This document shows positions 42,885-52,272 of a DNA stretch of 64,000 nucleotides, piece after piece. The DNA lies in assembly GCF_000170795.1 (NCBI RefSeq), contig NZ_ABCM01000005.1, positions 272,672-336,671 of the forward strand, read 5' to 3'. Source of the stretch: Pedobacter sp. BAL39. GTDB lineage: Bacteria > Bacteroidota > Bacteroidia > Sphingobacteriales > Sphingobacteriaceae. The translations under genes were made by a program, and so were the position numbers. How positions within the stretch are numbered: position 1 is the first letter of the stretch; every line of letters begins with the position of its first letter. A model generated the notes under the pieces. It worked only from the letters and a program-made list of their open reading frames with translations, had not been told where the DNA came from and made no database searches.

Positions 42885-44216
42885 ATGAAGATCCCCAAAA
42901 TCCCAGGCTTTGACCAGCAGGCTATTGAAAAATATGCAAAGAATACCGGTTGGCTGATGATTGCCCGCGTAGGGAGCCTGGTGATCAAGGTACTGATCGG
43001 ATTTATGGTGAGTAACTACCTTGGGGCTACACAGAATGGGATTTACAACTACCCGATGACGATTGCCACCTTTTTTATCGCTGCCGCAGCATTGGGGCTG
43101 GACGGTTTTGTCACACGTGAACTCATCCGTTATCCGGAGAAAAAGAAGGCATTGTTAGGTACTGCTTTCATCCTGAAAACAATAGGGGGCATTGCAGTCC
43201 TTCCCATGATTTACCTGTTTTATGGGGCCGTCAATGATTTCAAACCCGCAGAGACCCCGTTTTCCTATGTATTGATTGTGAGCTGCTCGGGGATCGTGCA
43301 GGCATTTAACATCATCGACAGCTATTTCCAGTCGAAGGCACAAGGAAAACTGATCATGATTGTTCAGATTGCCGGAAACATACTTTCGGCTTTCATCAAG
43401 CTCGCACTGATCCTTTCCGGCCTGCCAATTGAGTGGTTCATCATCTCACTGCTGTTTGACACACTGCTGCTGTCCGGGGGATATATTTATGTTTATACGC
43501 TAAAAGGGAGCTCCATATTCAATTGGAAGTTTGATCTGCAGCTGGCCAAATACCTGCTCCACAATTCCTGGCCACTGGCTTTTTCGGCGGTACTGGTATC
43601 CATCTATATGAGGATAGACCAGCTAATGATCAAAAATTACCTCGACATCAAAAGCCTGGGGATCTATTCTACTGTGGTACAGCTTGCAGAATCCTGGTAT
43701 TTTATCCCTGTCGCGATTGTGACCGCGGTATTTCCCGCAATCATGAATGCGCGCAGAGATGATCCCATCCGCTACAAAAGAAGGATGCAGAACATGTACG
43801 ACTTAATGGTCTGGATCAGCCTGAGCCTGGCCATATTCATGACCTTCGCGGCGCCATATATCTATAAGATATTCTACAAACCGGAGTTCCACCCGGGTGC
43901 ACATGTGCTCTCTGTACATATCTGGGCGGGTATTTTTGCTTTCCTGGGTACCGCTAGCGGCCAGTTCCTCATTGCTGAAGGATATACCAAATTAGCCCTG
44001 GTACGTACTGCGGCTGGAGCAATCATCAACATTTTGCTGAACATGATCTGGATCCCGCAATATGGCATTATGGGTGCCGCCATAGCCACGCTTGTTGCCT
44101 ATTTCAGCTCTACATTTTTCATTCTCTTATTCCCGAAGACAAGAGAGCAGGGATTGATGATGTTTAAATCACTCTTGCTGTTTACTGTGGTCCAAAAACT
44201 CCGCAGCAGGCGTTAA
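42885..44216 (+). CDS. Wzx-type oligosaccharide flippase
   Basis: The 443-residue protein has 12 or more membrane segments and the pattern of the polysaccharide-biosynthesis MATE/MVF superfamily (early Asn-Tyr-Leu-Gly-Ala-Thr-Gln-Asn-Gly near residue 43, Arg-Glu-Leu near 80). It probably flips lipid-linked glycan units across the inner membrane. It opens a cluster of methyltransferase and glycosyltransferase genes, which supports surface-glycan export. Confidence 0.88.
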   Translation: MKIPKIPGFDQQAIEKYAKNTGWLMIARVGSLVIKVLIGFMVSNYLGATQNGIYNYPMTIATFFIAAAALGLDGFVTRELIRYPEKKKALLGTAFILKTIGGIAVLPMIYLFYGAVNDFKPAETPFSYVLIVSCSGIVQAFNIIDSYFQSKAQGKLIMIVQIAGNILSAFIKLALILSGLPIEWFIISLLFDTLLLSGGYIYVYTLKGSSIFNWKFDLQLAKYLLHNSWPLAFSAVLVSIYMRIDQLMIKNYLDIKSLGIYSTVVQLAESWYFIPVAIVTAVFPAIMNARRDDPIRYKRRMQNMYDLMVWISLSLAIFMTFAAPYIYKIFYKPEFHPGAHVLSVHIWAGIFAFLGTASGQFLIAEGYTKLALVRTAAGAIINILLNMIWIPQYGIMGAAIATLVAYFSSTFFILLFPKTREQGLMMFKSLLLFTVVQKLRSRR

Positions 44217-44312
44217 AATGTCCGGGCATCTGAGTACATCGACAATATTGTGCAAAAACTGAGCATCAGCTAATTATTATCTGGATATATTCTCTTTTTA
44301 AGTTTAACCTTT

Positions 44313-44320
44313 TACCTTTG
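44313..44320 (+). promoter_or_regulatory. Candidate promoter of the methyltransferase/glycosyltransferase genes (-7 box)
   Basis: TACCTTTG is a full TAnnTTTG match 95 bp upstream of the ATG at 44416, in the 199-bp gap after the flippase gene. Confidence 0.45.
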
Positions 44321-44415
44321 ATATCCTGAATAAAAGCACCGTCTGGGGATAAAAATGAATGTACACAGGCCCTTTTATTCTGATGAACAATACTGAACAT
44401 TAAACACTCCTAATA

Positions 44416-45039
44416 ATGTCCTTAAGACAGGTAGTAAGATCAATCGTGTTGAAGCCGATAAACATATTGGACCTCATTCAACTAAAATCAAAAATCAGGA
44501 AAGCTACAGGCCCTGTCAACATCATCATCGGCTCCGAGAAGACCGCCTACGACAATTGGCTACCGACGAACATAGAGAGTTTAAACCTGTTGGAAGTCAG
44601 CTCTTTTCAGAACCTGCTTGGCGACAAAAAGGCAACAAAGTTTCTTGCTGAGCATGTTTTTGAGCACATCAGCTATACAGACGCATTGACCGCCCTGAAA
44701 AACTGTTATCAGTTTATGGAAAAAGGAGGCACAATCAGGATTGCCGTACCCGATGGCTTCCACCCCAACAAAGACTATATCGACATGGTGAAACCTGGTG
44801 GTCATGGTGAAGGCGCACATGACCATAAGCTGTTGTACGACTATAAAAAGCTGACGAAAGTACTGGAAGATGCAGGCTTCAAAACCACACTTCAGGAGTA
44901 CTACGATGAACAACATCAATTTCACTATCAGGACTGGAACAGCGAAGACGGGCACATCATACGCTCCCGGAGGTACGATAAGCGCTTCAATGAACCACTG
45001 GGTTACTCCTCACTGATTGTCGACGGTAAAAAAGTTTAA
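44416..45039 (+). CDS. SAM-dependent methyltransferase-like protein
   Basis: The 207 residues lack the usual N-terminal glycine-rich SAM loop but have a His-Val-Phe-Glu-His-Ile motif near 78 and Gly-Gly-Thr-Ile-Arg-Ile-Ala-Val-Pro-Asp-Gly near 108-118, the second half of class I methyltransferases found in glycan clusters. The N-terminal Asn-Ile-Ile-Ile-Gly-Ser near residue 34 may take the place of the normal loop. A role in modifying a sugar or a lipid-linked glycan is inferred from neighbours. Confidence 0.7.
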   Translation: MSLRQVVRSIVLKPINILDLIQLKSKIRKATGPVNIIIGSEKTAYDNWLPTNIESLNLLEVSSFQNLLGDKKATKFLAEHVFEHISYTDALTALKNCYQFMEKGGTIRIAVPDGFHPNKDYIDMVKPGGHGEGAHDHKLLYDYKKLTKVLEDAGFKTTLQEYYDEQHQFHYQDWNSEDGHIIRSRRYDKRFNEPLGYSSLIVDGKKV

Positions 45040-45059
45040 CCTCCCAACGGATACAGCCA

Positions 45060-45821
45060 ATGCTCGATCAAAATCTGAATGAAGCCTACGACAATTTCTA
45101 TACGACCAGCAACATGGAATGGCGCATGCTTGGCGCGAAAGCCAAGGCCGGCAATATTGCAGAAGTTTGTCAGGCACTACGCCCTGAAAAAGTCCTTGAA
45201 GTAGGTGCCGGCGATGGCAGTGTGCTCTATTACCTCAACGAAATGGGTTTTGGCAAAAACCTTTATGCACTTGAGATTGCGGAAAGTGGTGTTCAGCTGA
45301 TTAAAGACAGGAAGCTGAGCAACCTTAAAGAGGCGCTTCGTTTTGACGGATATAAAATCCCTTATGAAGACAACTTCTTCGACCTGGTAGTCCTTGCCCA
45401 TGTGCTTGAACATGTGGAGCATGAACGCGTACTGCTCAGGGAGCTCAAACGGGTAGCAAAGTACATTGTGGTAGAAGTGCCCCTGGATTACCGCTTTGGC
45501 GTAGACCAGCGCATTAAACATTTCCTGGATTATGGCCACATCAATATGTATACGCCTACGCTCATTCGCTTTCTGCTGCGCAGCGAGGGCATGGAAATTG
45601 AAAAAGACAAAACCTCAATGACTCCCGTGGAAACCATCAAATTTTGTGAGTTTACGCTTAAAAATACACCTAAGTCCTTGTTCAAGACACTGAGAATTGA
45701 ACTGGAATACCGCGTCAAACATACTCTGGGTTTACTCCTGGGCAAGAAAAAAAGAGAGCAGTTCGGCAATGCCTACACTGTGCTGACCAGAAAAACCAAT
45801 AACACCCTGGAGATCTTTTAA
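45060..45821 (+). CDS. Class I SAM-dependent methyltransferase
   Basis: The 253-residue protein has the SAM-binding Val-Leu-Glu-Val-Gly-Ala-Gly-Asp-Gly-Ser motif near 44-53, Leu-Glu-Ile near 75 and a His-Val-Leu-Glu-His-Val post-II motif near 117. The C-terminal third has a basic tail. It begins 20 bp after the previous methyltransferase-like gene and ends 2 bp before the next glycosyltransferase gene, so they form one unit for glycan modification. Acceptor unknown. Confidence 0.85.
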   Translation: MLDQNLNEAYDNFYTTSNMEWRMLGAKAKAGNIAEVCQALRPEKVLEVGAGDGSVLYYLNEMGFGKNLYALEIAESGVQLIKDRKLSNLKEALRFDGYKIPYEDNFFDLVVLAHVLEHVEHERVLLRELKRVAKYIVVEVPLDYRFGVDQRIKHFLDYGHINMYTPTLIRFLLRSEGMEIEKDKTSMTPVETIKFCEFTLKNTPKSLFKTLRIELEYRVKHTLGLLLGKKKREQFGNAYTVLTRKTNNTLEIF

Positions 45822-45823
45822 TT

Positions 45824-46726
45824 ATGCAATCACCGGCACCTATAGCCCTGTTCGTTTACAACCGCCCGAAACATACCGAGCGGACATTGAAGTTCCTCAT
45901 GCAGAATGAGCTGGCAGCAGAAAGCAGGCTATTCATCTTTTCTGATGGGTATAAATCAGCTGCCGATGAAACCAGCGTGCTGGAAGTTCGGGAACTGCTG
46001 AAAAATATAGAGGGATTTAAGTCGGTTGAGGTCATCGAAAGAAAAGAAAATATGGGGCTGGCCAACAGCGTGATTGCCGGTGTCAGCAGGTTAGTCAAAG
46101 ATTACAAACAGGTCATTGTCTTCGAAGACGACCTGATCAGTTCGCCATATACACTCAGCTATTTCAACGATGCCCTTGAACGTTACAGAAATGAGGAGAA
46201 AGTGATGCACATTGGTGCTTACATGTATCCATTGAAAGAAAACAACCTTCCGGAATCTTTCTTCTACAGAGCTGCCACCAGCTGGGGATGGGCCACATGG
46301 GACCGCGCATGGCAGCATTTCGAATCAGATATAGACCTGCTGATCAGCCGCTTTGACGCAAAGAAAAAAGAGACCTTTTCTATTGACGGAAAAATGAACT
46401 TCTGGAAGCAGATCCAGGATTTTAAAAAGGGCAGAAATAACTCCTGGGCCATCCGCTGGTATGCTTCTATTTTTCTAAAAGGCGGACTTACGCTGAACCC
46501 GGCACATTCGCTCGTCAACAACATTGGTCATGACGGCTCAGGAATCCATTCAGGGATCAATGACATCTACAATGTGGTCATTAACCCAAAGCCAATCCGG
46601 AATTTCCCTTCAGAACTGAAGGAAAACCAGGAGGCTTACAAGGTTATTAAAGATTTTTTAAGTACCCGCAAGGGCTCATTGTGGCAGCGCATCAGGAGAT
46701 TTATTCACCAGCGACTGGCAGGGTAG
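45824..46726 (+). CDS. GT-A fold glycosyltransferase
   Basis: The 300-residue protein has the family-2-like opening Ile-Ala-Leu-Phe-Val-Tyr-Asn-Arg-Pro near residues 6-14, Glu-Asn-Met-Gly-Leu-Ala near 70, and the Phe-Glu-Asp-Asp-Leu metal site near 100. A Trp-Gly-Trp-Ala-Thr-Trp motif near 150 is typical of a subgroup of surface-glycan glycosyltransferases related to GNT-I. Sugar donor unknown. It is the last gene of the plus-strand run before a convergent methyltransferase gene. Confidence 0.85.
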   Translation: MQSPAPIALFVYNRPKHTERTLKFLMQNELAAESRLFIFSDGYKSAADETSVLEVRELLKNIEGFKSVEVIERKENMGLANSVIAGVSRLVKDYKQVIVFEDDLISSPYTLSYFNDALERYRNEEKVMHIGAYMYPLKENNLPESFFYRAATSWGWATWDRAWQHFESDIDLLISRFDAKKKETFSIDGKMNFWKQIQDFKKGRNNSWAIRWYASIFLKGGLTLNPAHSLVNNIGHDGSGIHSGINDIYNVVINPKPIRNFPSELKENQEAYKVIKDFLSTRKGSLWQRIRRFIHQRLAG

Positions 46727-46767
46727 ATCCCCCCTACTTACTTATAGACGCTGGCAGACCTTCTAAC

Positions 46768-47517
46768 CTAAGCCTTTTTTGCTTCCAGAATAATGTATGG
46801 AGATAGCTGTCTGGAGTTAAAAGGAAATATCTTAGTAAAAACCTTCCCTACAAGCCATAATGACTTTTTCATCAGGCGTACACCCAGAGGTTTTTGCTTT
46901 TCATTCTCCAGCCAAAGGCTGAAGTGCCCAAAATATCGGGATTGGCGTATCTCAAGACCTTCCTTCCTGCAAATATCAGCAAGAAATTCAGGATCCATAC
47001 AGCCGATATTGTGTTTATCGTAATTCTCGCGGTCGAAGTTCTTCTGCAGCCATCCGTTGACAGCCCTGAAATTAGGAAGTGTAATGAAAAGTGTGCCTCC
47101 AGGTTTCAGGAAAGCCACATGCCTCCTGATGATGTCTGCGGTATCATTGAAATGCTCAATGAGACCACAGGACAATACTAGGTCGAAGGACTGTTCCGGT
47201 GTATATTTGAACAGGTCCGTTTCAATAATATGGATGTCCTGCTCTTCGAGCTGGTTGGCATGAAGCAGGGCATTGGTGACAGGCTGGTGAACAAAATAAT
47301 CCAAAAGGGTCACCTCTAATTTAAAATACTTCTTTAAAAATACAGCATAATAGCCGGGGAACCCCCCAAGTTCAATTGCAGTTTTGACGCTTTCTTTTTC
47401 AATCAGCGTCTTCAGTTGCTCATGAAAAAGATAGTTTGCCGGAATATTTACCGATAACCCGGTTTTACCCTCCCAATAATTCACCCAAAATTGTCTGTCT
47501 GTTAACAGGTTATCCAT
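46768..47517 (-). CDS. Class I SAM-dependent methyltransferase
   Basis: A 249-residue methyltransferase: Ile-Glu-Leu-Gly-Gly-Phe-Pro-Gly-Tyr-Tyr in place of the usual glycine loop near residue 44-53, Ser-Cys-Gly-Leu-Ile-Glu-His-Phe near 110-117, and Lys-Pro-Gly-Gly-Thr-Leu-Phe-Ile-Thr near 135. It lies 38 bp downstream of the tricorn protease gene, on the same strand, and is convergent with the glycosyltransferase. Its likely partners are the glycan genes on either side. Confidence 0.82.
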   Translation of the reverse strand: MDNLLTDRQFWVNYWEGKTGLSVNIPANYLFHEQLKTLIEKESVKTAIELGGFPGYYAVFLKKYFKLEVTLLDYFVHQPVTNALLHANQLEEQDIHIIETDLFKYTPEQSFDLVLSCGLIEHFNDTADIIRRHVAFLKPGGTLFITLPNFRAVNGWLQKNFDRENYDKHNIGCMDPEFLADICRKEGLEIRQSRYFGHFSLWLENEKQKPLGVRLMKKSLWLVGKVFTKIFPFNSRQLSPYIILEAKKA

Positions 47518-47555
47518 TATGCTATTGATCTAAAAATGCAGGAACAAATATGATA

Positions 47556-50500
47556 TTATTTTTTGAGGTCCTGAAGTATTTCTGCTACCGCCCGTTCCAG
47601 CTGTGGATCTTTGTCTTCCAGCCGGTCTACAAAAGTATTTTTTACATAAATATCAGGTGCGACTCCTTCTTTCTCCAGGTTTTTACCGTCGAGGGTAAAA
47701 CATCCCCAGGAAGGAAGACGATAGAAAGAACCATCGACAAGCCCTTTCCCTGAGGTAAAGATAATCCACCGGTAGGTCTCTGTACCAATAATTTTCCCCA
47801 GTTTCAAAGCTTTGAATCCTGCAGCTGTCATCTCGGCATCGCTGAGCGACTGCTCATTGATGAGCAGAACAATTGGTTTTGCAGCAGGTGCAAAATTACT
47901 TTGTGGCGAAAGCTTTCCGCCTCTGTATTTCCATTGCAGGTAGGGGCGCTGCGACAGGAACCTGAGGACTTCGTCGTGCACATTTCCACCAGTATTGTAG
48001 CGCAGGTCAAGGATGATTCCTTCTTTATTGTTTTCCTGGGCCACCATGTCCAGCAGGAAGCGTTCCAGCTCATCGCCACCCATATTTTTCATGTAAGAAT
48101 AGGCAATCCTGTTGTTGCCCAGCGTTTTCACCCGCTCCCTGTTTTCCGTGATCCACTCATCATACAGGTTGCCTTTCAGCGTACCGGTACTCTGCGGATG
48201 CACTTTGGTGGTTACTATTTTTCCTTCTCTAGTTAAGGTCAGCTCCATCTCCTGCTCGAGAGATGGCGTGGTGAAATAATAATCACGGTCTATTGAAGCA
48301 TCCAAAGGAACCCCATTGACAGCGGTAATAACATCTCCGGCACGCAGCCCTACCCCTTTGTGGCGGCCATTGCTCTGTGCGACAACTCTTGATACTTTGA
48401 ATGGGTTTTCATCATCAAAAACAATCCCGGTTTCATTTGTGGCATAATTTAAGGATTTCCGCTCATCAGCACCGTAAGTGCTGAAACCCAGGTGCGACGA
48501 GTTCAGCTCGCCCAGCATGTCGTTGAGCAACACCCGAAGGTCAGACCTGTTATTGAGGTATGGGAGAAACCTGGCATATTGCTGGCGCATCTTCATCCAG
48601 TCTACACCATGAAAATCTTCACTGTAGAAGTTTTCTTCAAGCCCAGCCCAGCTTTCATAAAACATCTGGTTAAATTCTTCATTGAGGTTTCTATTGAACT
48701 TATAACCAATATCAAGACGGTCCAGGCGGTTCATGTCTATGTTATATTTGTGAATGGTACCCCGGGATAAGATGTAATATTTGTCGCCGGACTGCTGGAT
48801 GGATGCATATCCATCGGTAACCTTCTCGGTTTTGTTGTTCTCGAAGTTTTCTATTACCGTACGATAGAAGGATGCTCCGCCCCCTTCATGATCGGAGGAA
48901 TAGAAAGCATAGGTCTTATCGCCTTTTTCCAGGATTTCAGCCCCGCTCTGGGTGCCAAAGTTAGGGCTGACCAATGTGATCCGATCCATGAGGTTCTGGG
49001 TATTGATGACGAACATGGAGGCCTCTTTCGATTTGTCTTCAGCTTTCTTCAGGCTATCTGCTTTTGCTTTTTCCTTCTCTGATTTTGAGGGTTTCTTTTT
49101 GTCTTTATCAGTCTTGTTGTCCGCAGGAGCAGTTTTATCCTTTTTCTTTTCATTGAACAGCTCATCAAACTTATCCAGGCGATAGGGCTCATCGTAGTCG
49201 TCCAGCGCCATGCGGTATACATGACCATTTTGCATTCCAAAAGGATAAGATGGTTTAGTACGCAAACTGGTAAAGAAGATATACTTGCCATCAGGAGACC
49301 AGGAAGGCGATGTTTCTGTCACGCCCGTGTTGGTGAGGTTGATGGTTTTATTCTGTTTGAGGTGGTGTACAAAGATATCCTGTTCGAAATTGCGATATGC
49401 CGTGAACAGTACATAGGCCCCGTCCGGGGAAAAAGAAGGATTGGCATTCTGAAAGGCCCAGATCTCGTCTTTTACGATGGTCTTGCTTTCCAGTGACTTC
49501 AGGTCCATCACCCGCACTTCATCCCTACCGCTGAGGTAAACTGCCTGCGTACGGTCTTTATTGAATGCGATGGCCCTGTTGCTTCTGTTTTCGCTGGTCA
49601 GCTGTTTGGTTTTTCCTTTGCCATCCGCAGCAATACTGAACCAATTCGGATATCCCTTAAAGGTTTGATTGAACACCAGCGTGCGGTTATCGGAAAGCCA
49701 TTTCACTTCCATCACTCTTTCATTGATGCCGTTTTCAAGACCACGGTTGATCTTTCTGATGAATTTTCCTTCGGCATCACTCACAAAAAGCTCCCCCCGA
49801 GAAACGAAGGCCAGCTTTTTACCATCCGGAGAGGCGTCAAAATCAGTAATGGATCCGCGGACATCGAACTCCTGATCCTTGCTCAGCACGGTATTTCTGG
49901 AAACTTCAATATTGATCTTACGGCTGGTCTTTGAGGATACATTATATAGATAAAGTTGATAATCCCTTTCAAAAACTATTGACGCTCCATTGGCAGCAAC
50001 GAAAGGACGCTTGATGGCTGAGGGAAAATCGGTCAGGCGGAGCTTTTTGTCGCCTTCAAAGGTATACAGGTTATATTCGTCATTGCCTTCATCAGAGGCA
50101 TAATAGACCTTTCCGCTTTTGGCAACAGTAGCCCATAAGTCCTTGCCTTTATAATCGGTATATTGTTTATAGGCTTTAGTTTTAGGGTTATAGGATTGGA
50201 TATCAGGATTGAAAGCTCCTTTATATCGTTTCCTGTTGGCGAAATTTTTACTTTCCCAGGTATCATTGAAAAAAAGCTCGCCGCTTGGCGCCTCGGCAAC
50301 ATTATGAATGGTATTGAAGAAGTTCGGGAAGAGCCGTTTTGCGGTTCCTCCATTTGCACCCACGGTATAGGTGGTATACATGTTATATCTTCCCGAGCTG
50401 AAATAAATGGTCTTGGAATCCCAGCTCCAGTTGTCGACCTCGTCGGCAGTATCATTAAAGGTCAGCTGTTTGACAGTACCTCCAGCCATTGGCATCACAT

Positions 50501-50777
50501 AGACATCATAGTTTCCAAACTGGTTGGAAGAGAAGGCAAGCCATTTTCCATCAGGAGAAACCCTGGGATTGATTTCTTCACCAGGCATTGCGGTGAGCCT
50601 GGTGGCGGCACCACCGGTAGCAGGAACTTTCCAGAGGTCGCCCTCGAAGCTGAATACTACGGTTTGTGCATCCGGCGTTAAAGCAGGATAAGCAGTAAAA
50701 TAAGTTTCATTTTGCGCTTGTGTGACTGTACCTGAGAGCAGCAGCGCAGTGGTAATGGCAAAAAATGTTCTTTTCAT
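47556..50777 (-). CDS. Secreted tricorn-type S41 protease with propeller and PDZ domains
   Basis: The 1073-residue protein has a signal peptide (cleavage after Thr-Gln-Ala near residue 21), an N-terminal propeller of PD40 repeats (many Ser-Pro-Asp-Gly-Lys turns to about residue 530), a low-complexity Lys/Asp/Glu-rich linker near 555-595, a second propeller-like segment, a tricorn core domain, a PDZ domain near 790-870 and an S41 protease domain. The probable nucleophile Ser is in the Gln-Ser-Leu-Ser-Asp-Ala-Glu segment near residue 978-984. Tricorn-like enzymes degrade peptides; the secreted form here would act in the periplasm. A C-terminal pair of Lys ends the protein. Confidence 0.92.
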   Translation of the reverse strand: MKRTFFAITTALLLSGTVTQAQNETYFTAYPALTPDAQTVVFSFEGDLWKVPATGGAATRLTAMPGEEINPRVSPDGKWLAFSSNQFGNYDVYVMPMAGGTVKQLTFNDTADEVDNWSWDSKTIYFSSGRYNMYTTYTVGANGGTAKRLFPNFFNTIHNVAEAPSGELFFNDTWESKNFANRKRYKGAFNPDIQSYNPKTKAYKQYTDYKGKDLWATVAKSGKVYYASDEGNDEYNLYTFEGDKKLRLTDFPSAIKRPFVAANGASIVFERDYQLYLYNVSSKTSRKINIEVSRNTVLSKDQEFDVRGSITDFDASPDGKKLAFVSRGELFVSDAEGKFIRKINRGLENGINERVMEVKWLSDNRTLVFNQTFKGYPNWFSIAADGKGKTKQLTSENRSNRAIAFNKDRTQAVYLSGRDEVRVMDLKSLESKTIVKDEIWAFQNANPSFSPDGAYVLFTAYRNFEQDIFVHHLKQNKTINLTNTGVTETSPSWSPDGKYIFFTSLRTKPSYPFGMQNGHVYRMALDDYDEPYRLDKFDELFNEKKKDKTAPADNKTDKDKKKPSKSEKEKAKADSLKKAEDKSKEASMFVINTQNLMDRITLVSPNFGTQSGAEILEKGDKTYAFYSSDHEGGGASFYRTVIENFENNKTEKVTDGYASIQQSGDKYYILSRGTIHKYNIDMNRLDRLDIGYKFNRNLNEEFNQMFYESWAGLEENFYSEDFHGVDWMKMRQQYARFLPYLNNRSDLRVLLNDMLGELNSSHLGFSTYGADERKSLNYATNETGIVFDDENPFKVSRVVAQSNGRHKGVGLRAGDVITAVNGVPLDASIDRDYYFTTPSLEQEMELTLTREGKIVTTKVHPQSTGTLKGNLYDEWITENRERVKTLGNNRIAYSYMKNMGGDELERFLLDMVAQENNKEGIILDLRYNTGGNVHDEVLRFLSQRPYLQWKYRGGKLSPQSNFAPAAKPIVLLINEQSLSDAEMTAAGFKALKLGKIIGTETYRWIIFTSGKGLVDGSFYRLPSWGCFTLDGKNLEKEGVAPDIYVKNTFVDRLEDKDPQLERAVAEILQDLKK

Positions 50778-50986
50778 ATTTTTTTAGTGTCAATGTCTGA
50801 TCATAATCTGTTCATGAGACGATTCCTCAAATAAATAGTTTCATTTTTAAATTTATTTTTGACAGTTTACAGTTGCTTGGCATTTTTGAGCCTTACAAGG
50901 TTTTAAATCGCAATCAACGCACCTGGTTCAACGAAAATAAAACAAGTATTTAATAAAGGTTAACAATAATATGTAATTTTGATAAA

Positions 50987-52258
50987 TTGAAAGTAGTACA
51001 CTTAAATACATACGAGGGGAATGGTGGTGCTGGCAGGGCATGCCTGCGGCTCAGCAGCGCATTAAAAGCTCAGGACATTGATTCTGATGTCATTGTATAT
51101 TTTCAATTCAAGGAGAGCAATCAGACAGATACATTCAGCAAAACTCCCTTTCAAAAGGCCAGAGCGGTATTCAACATCCTATCGGAGCGGTACTTATCGA
51201 AGGCAGTATCCAAAGCCCTGAAAACCCCTTTTTCCCTGCAATGGTTTGGGCGCTCCGTGATCCGGCATCCGAAGGTGCAGGCCGCAGACATCATTCATTT
51301 ACATTGGGTGAACCACGGCTTCCTGTCGCCGAAATTTCTTGCCGAACTGGACGAGCTGGAGAAACCTGTGGTATGGACCTTCCACGACAGCAATGCCTTT
51401 ACCGGAGGCTGCCATGTACGCTACTCCTGCGAGAACTACCATAAGGAATGCGGCTTCTGCCCTCTGCTAAAGGTCAACGGGAAGAATGACATCTCTCACC
51501 AGACTTGGGCGCGCAAGAAAAAGGCCTATTCCGAACTCAACTGTCATATTGTTGCCCCGAGCAACTGGATGGCCAACTCTGTTAAATTCAGCAGTCTGAT
51601 GGGTGCCCGAGCAGTGACAGTTATTCCGAATACCATTGAAACGGATGTTTTTAAACCCTATGTGAAGTCGGAAGCCAAGAAGATCCTGAAGATCCAGCCG
51701 GACAAGTTTGTGCTGATGAGTGGGTTCATGCCTTCGAAGAATGACAAACACAAAGGCACCTCCTACCTGATTGCAGCATTGAACGACCTCGCTTCGAGAC
51801 CGGGCATAGTCAAAGAAAATATAGAACTGGTGATCTTTGGAAACAACGACCAGGCTGACATGCCTGAATTCCCATTTAAAACCACTTTCCTAGGAACCAT
51901 CAGCAATGACAGTCACCTAGCCAAATGTTATTCAGCCGCAGACGCTTTTATTACGCCTTCTCTCGAAGACAACCTGCCGAATACGGTAATGGAGAGCCTT
52001 GCTTGTGCAACGCCGGTGGTGGCCTTTAAAACGGGTGGCATTCCGGATATGGTGAGGCATCTGGAGAATGGTTACCTGGCAGATTACGAATCTTCAGAAG
52101 ACCTGGCAACTGGAATGGAATGGCTTTACCATGAAGACCATGCAGCAGAGATTCAGAAGGAAGCACGCAGGACGATCCTGATGCAATTCTCGGAAACTGT
52201 AATCGCAGAAAAGCACTTATTATTATATCAGTCACTAATCAACCAACAGCCCCGCTAA
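50987..52258 (+). CDS. GT4-family glycosyltransferase, TTG start
   Basis: The 423-residue protein has the GT-B pattern: Asn-Gly-Gly-Ala-Gly-Arg-Ala near residues 12-18, His-Leu-His-Trp-Val-Asn near 105, Thr-Phe-His-Asp near 128, and the C-terminal donor site Pro-Ser-Leu-Glu-Asp-Asn-Leu-Pro-Asn-Thr-Val-Met-Glu near 324-336. A Cys-rich segment near 145-165 is typical of the WcaC-like subgroup. The N-terminus matches relatives only if TTG at 50987 is the start, since no in-frame ATG occurs nearby. A TAATTTTG box ends 5 bp before the TTG. Confidence 0.88.
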   Translation: MKVVHLNTYEGNGGAGRACLRLSSALKAQDIDSDVIVYFQFKESNQTDTFSKTPFQKARAVFNILSERYLSKAVSKALKTPFSLQWFGRSVIRHPKVQAADIIHLHWVNHGFLSPKFLAELDELEKPVVWTFHDSNAFTGGCHVRYSCENYHKECGFCPLLKVNGKNDISHQTWARKKKAYSELNCHIVAPSNWMANSVKFSSLMGARAVTVIPNTIETDVFKPYVKSEAKKILKIQPDKFVLMSGFMPSKNDKHKGTSYLIAALNDLASRPGIVKENIELVIFGNNDQADMPEFPFKTTFLGTISNDSHLAKCYSAADAFITPSLEDNLPNTVMESLACATPVVAFKTGGIPDMVRHLENGYLADYESSEDLATGMEWLYHEDHAAEIQKEARRTILMQFSETVIAEKHLLLYQSLINQQPR

Positions 52259-52272
52259 TCTTCCGCCCCCCT

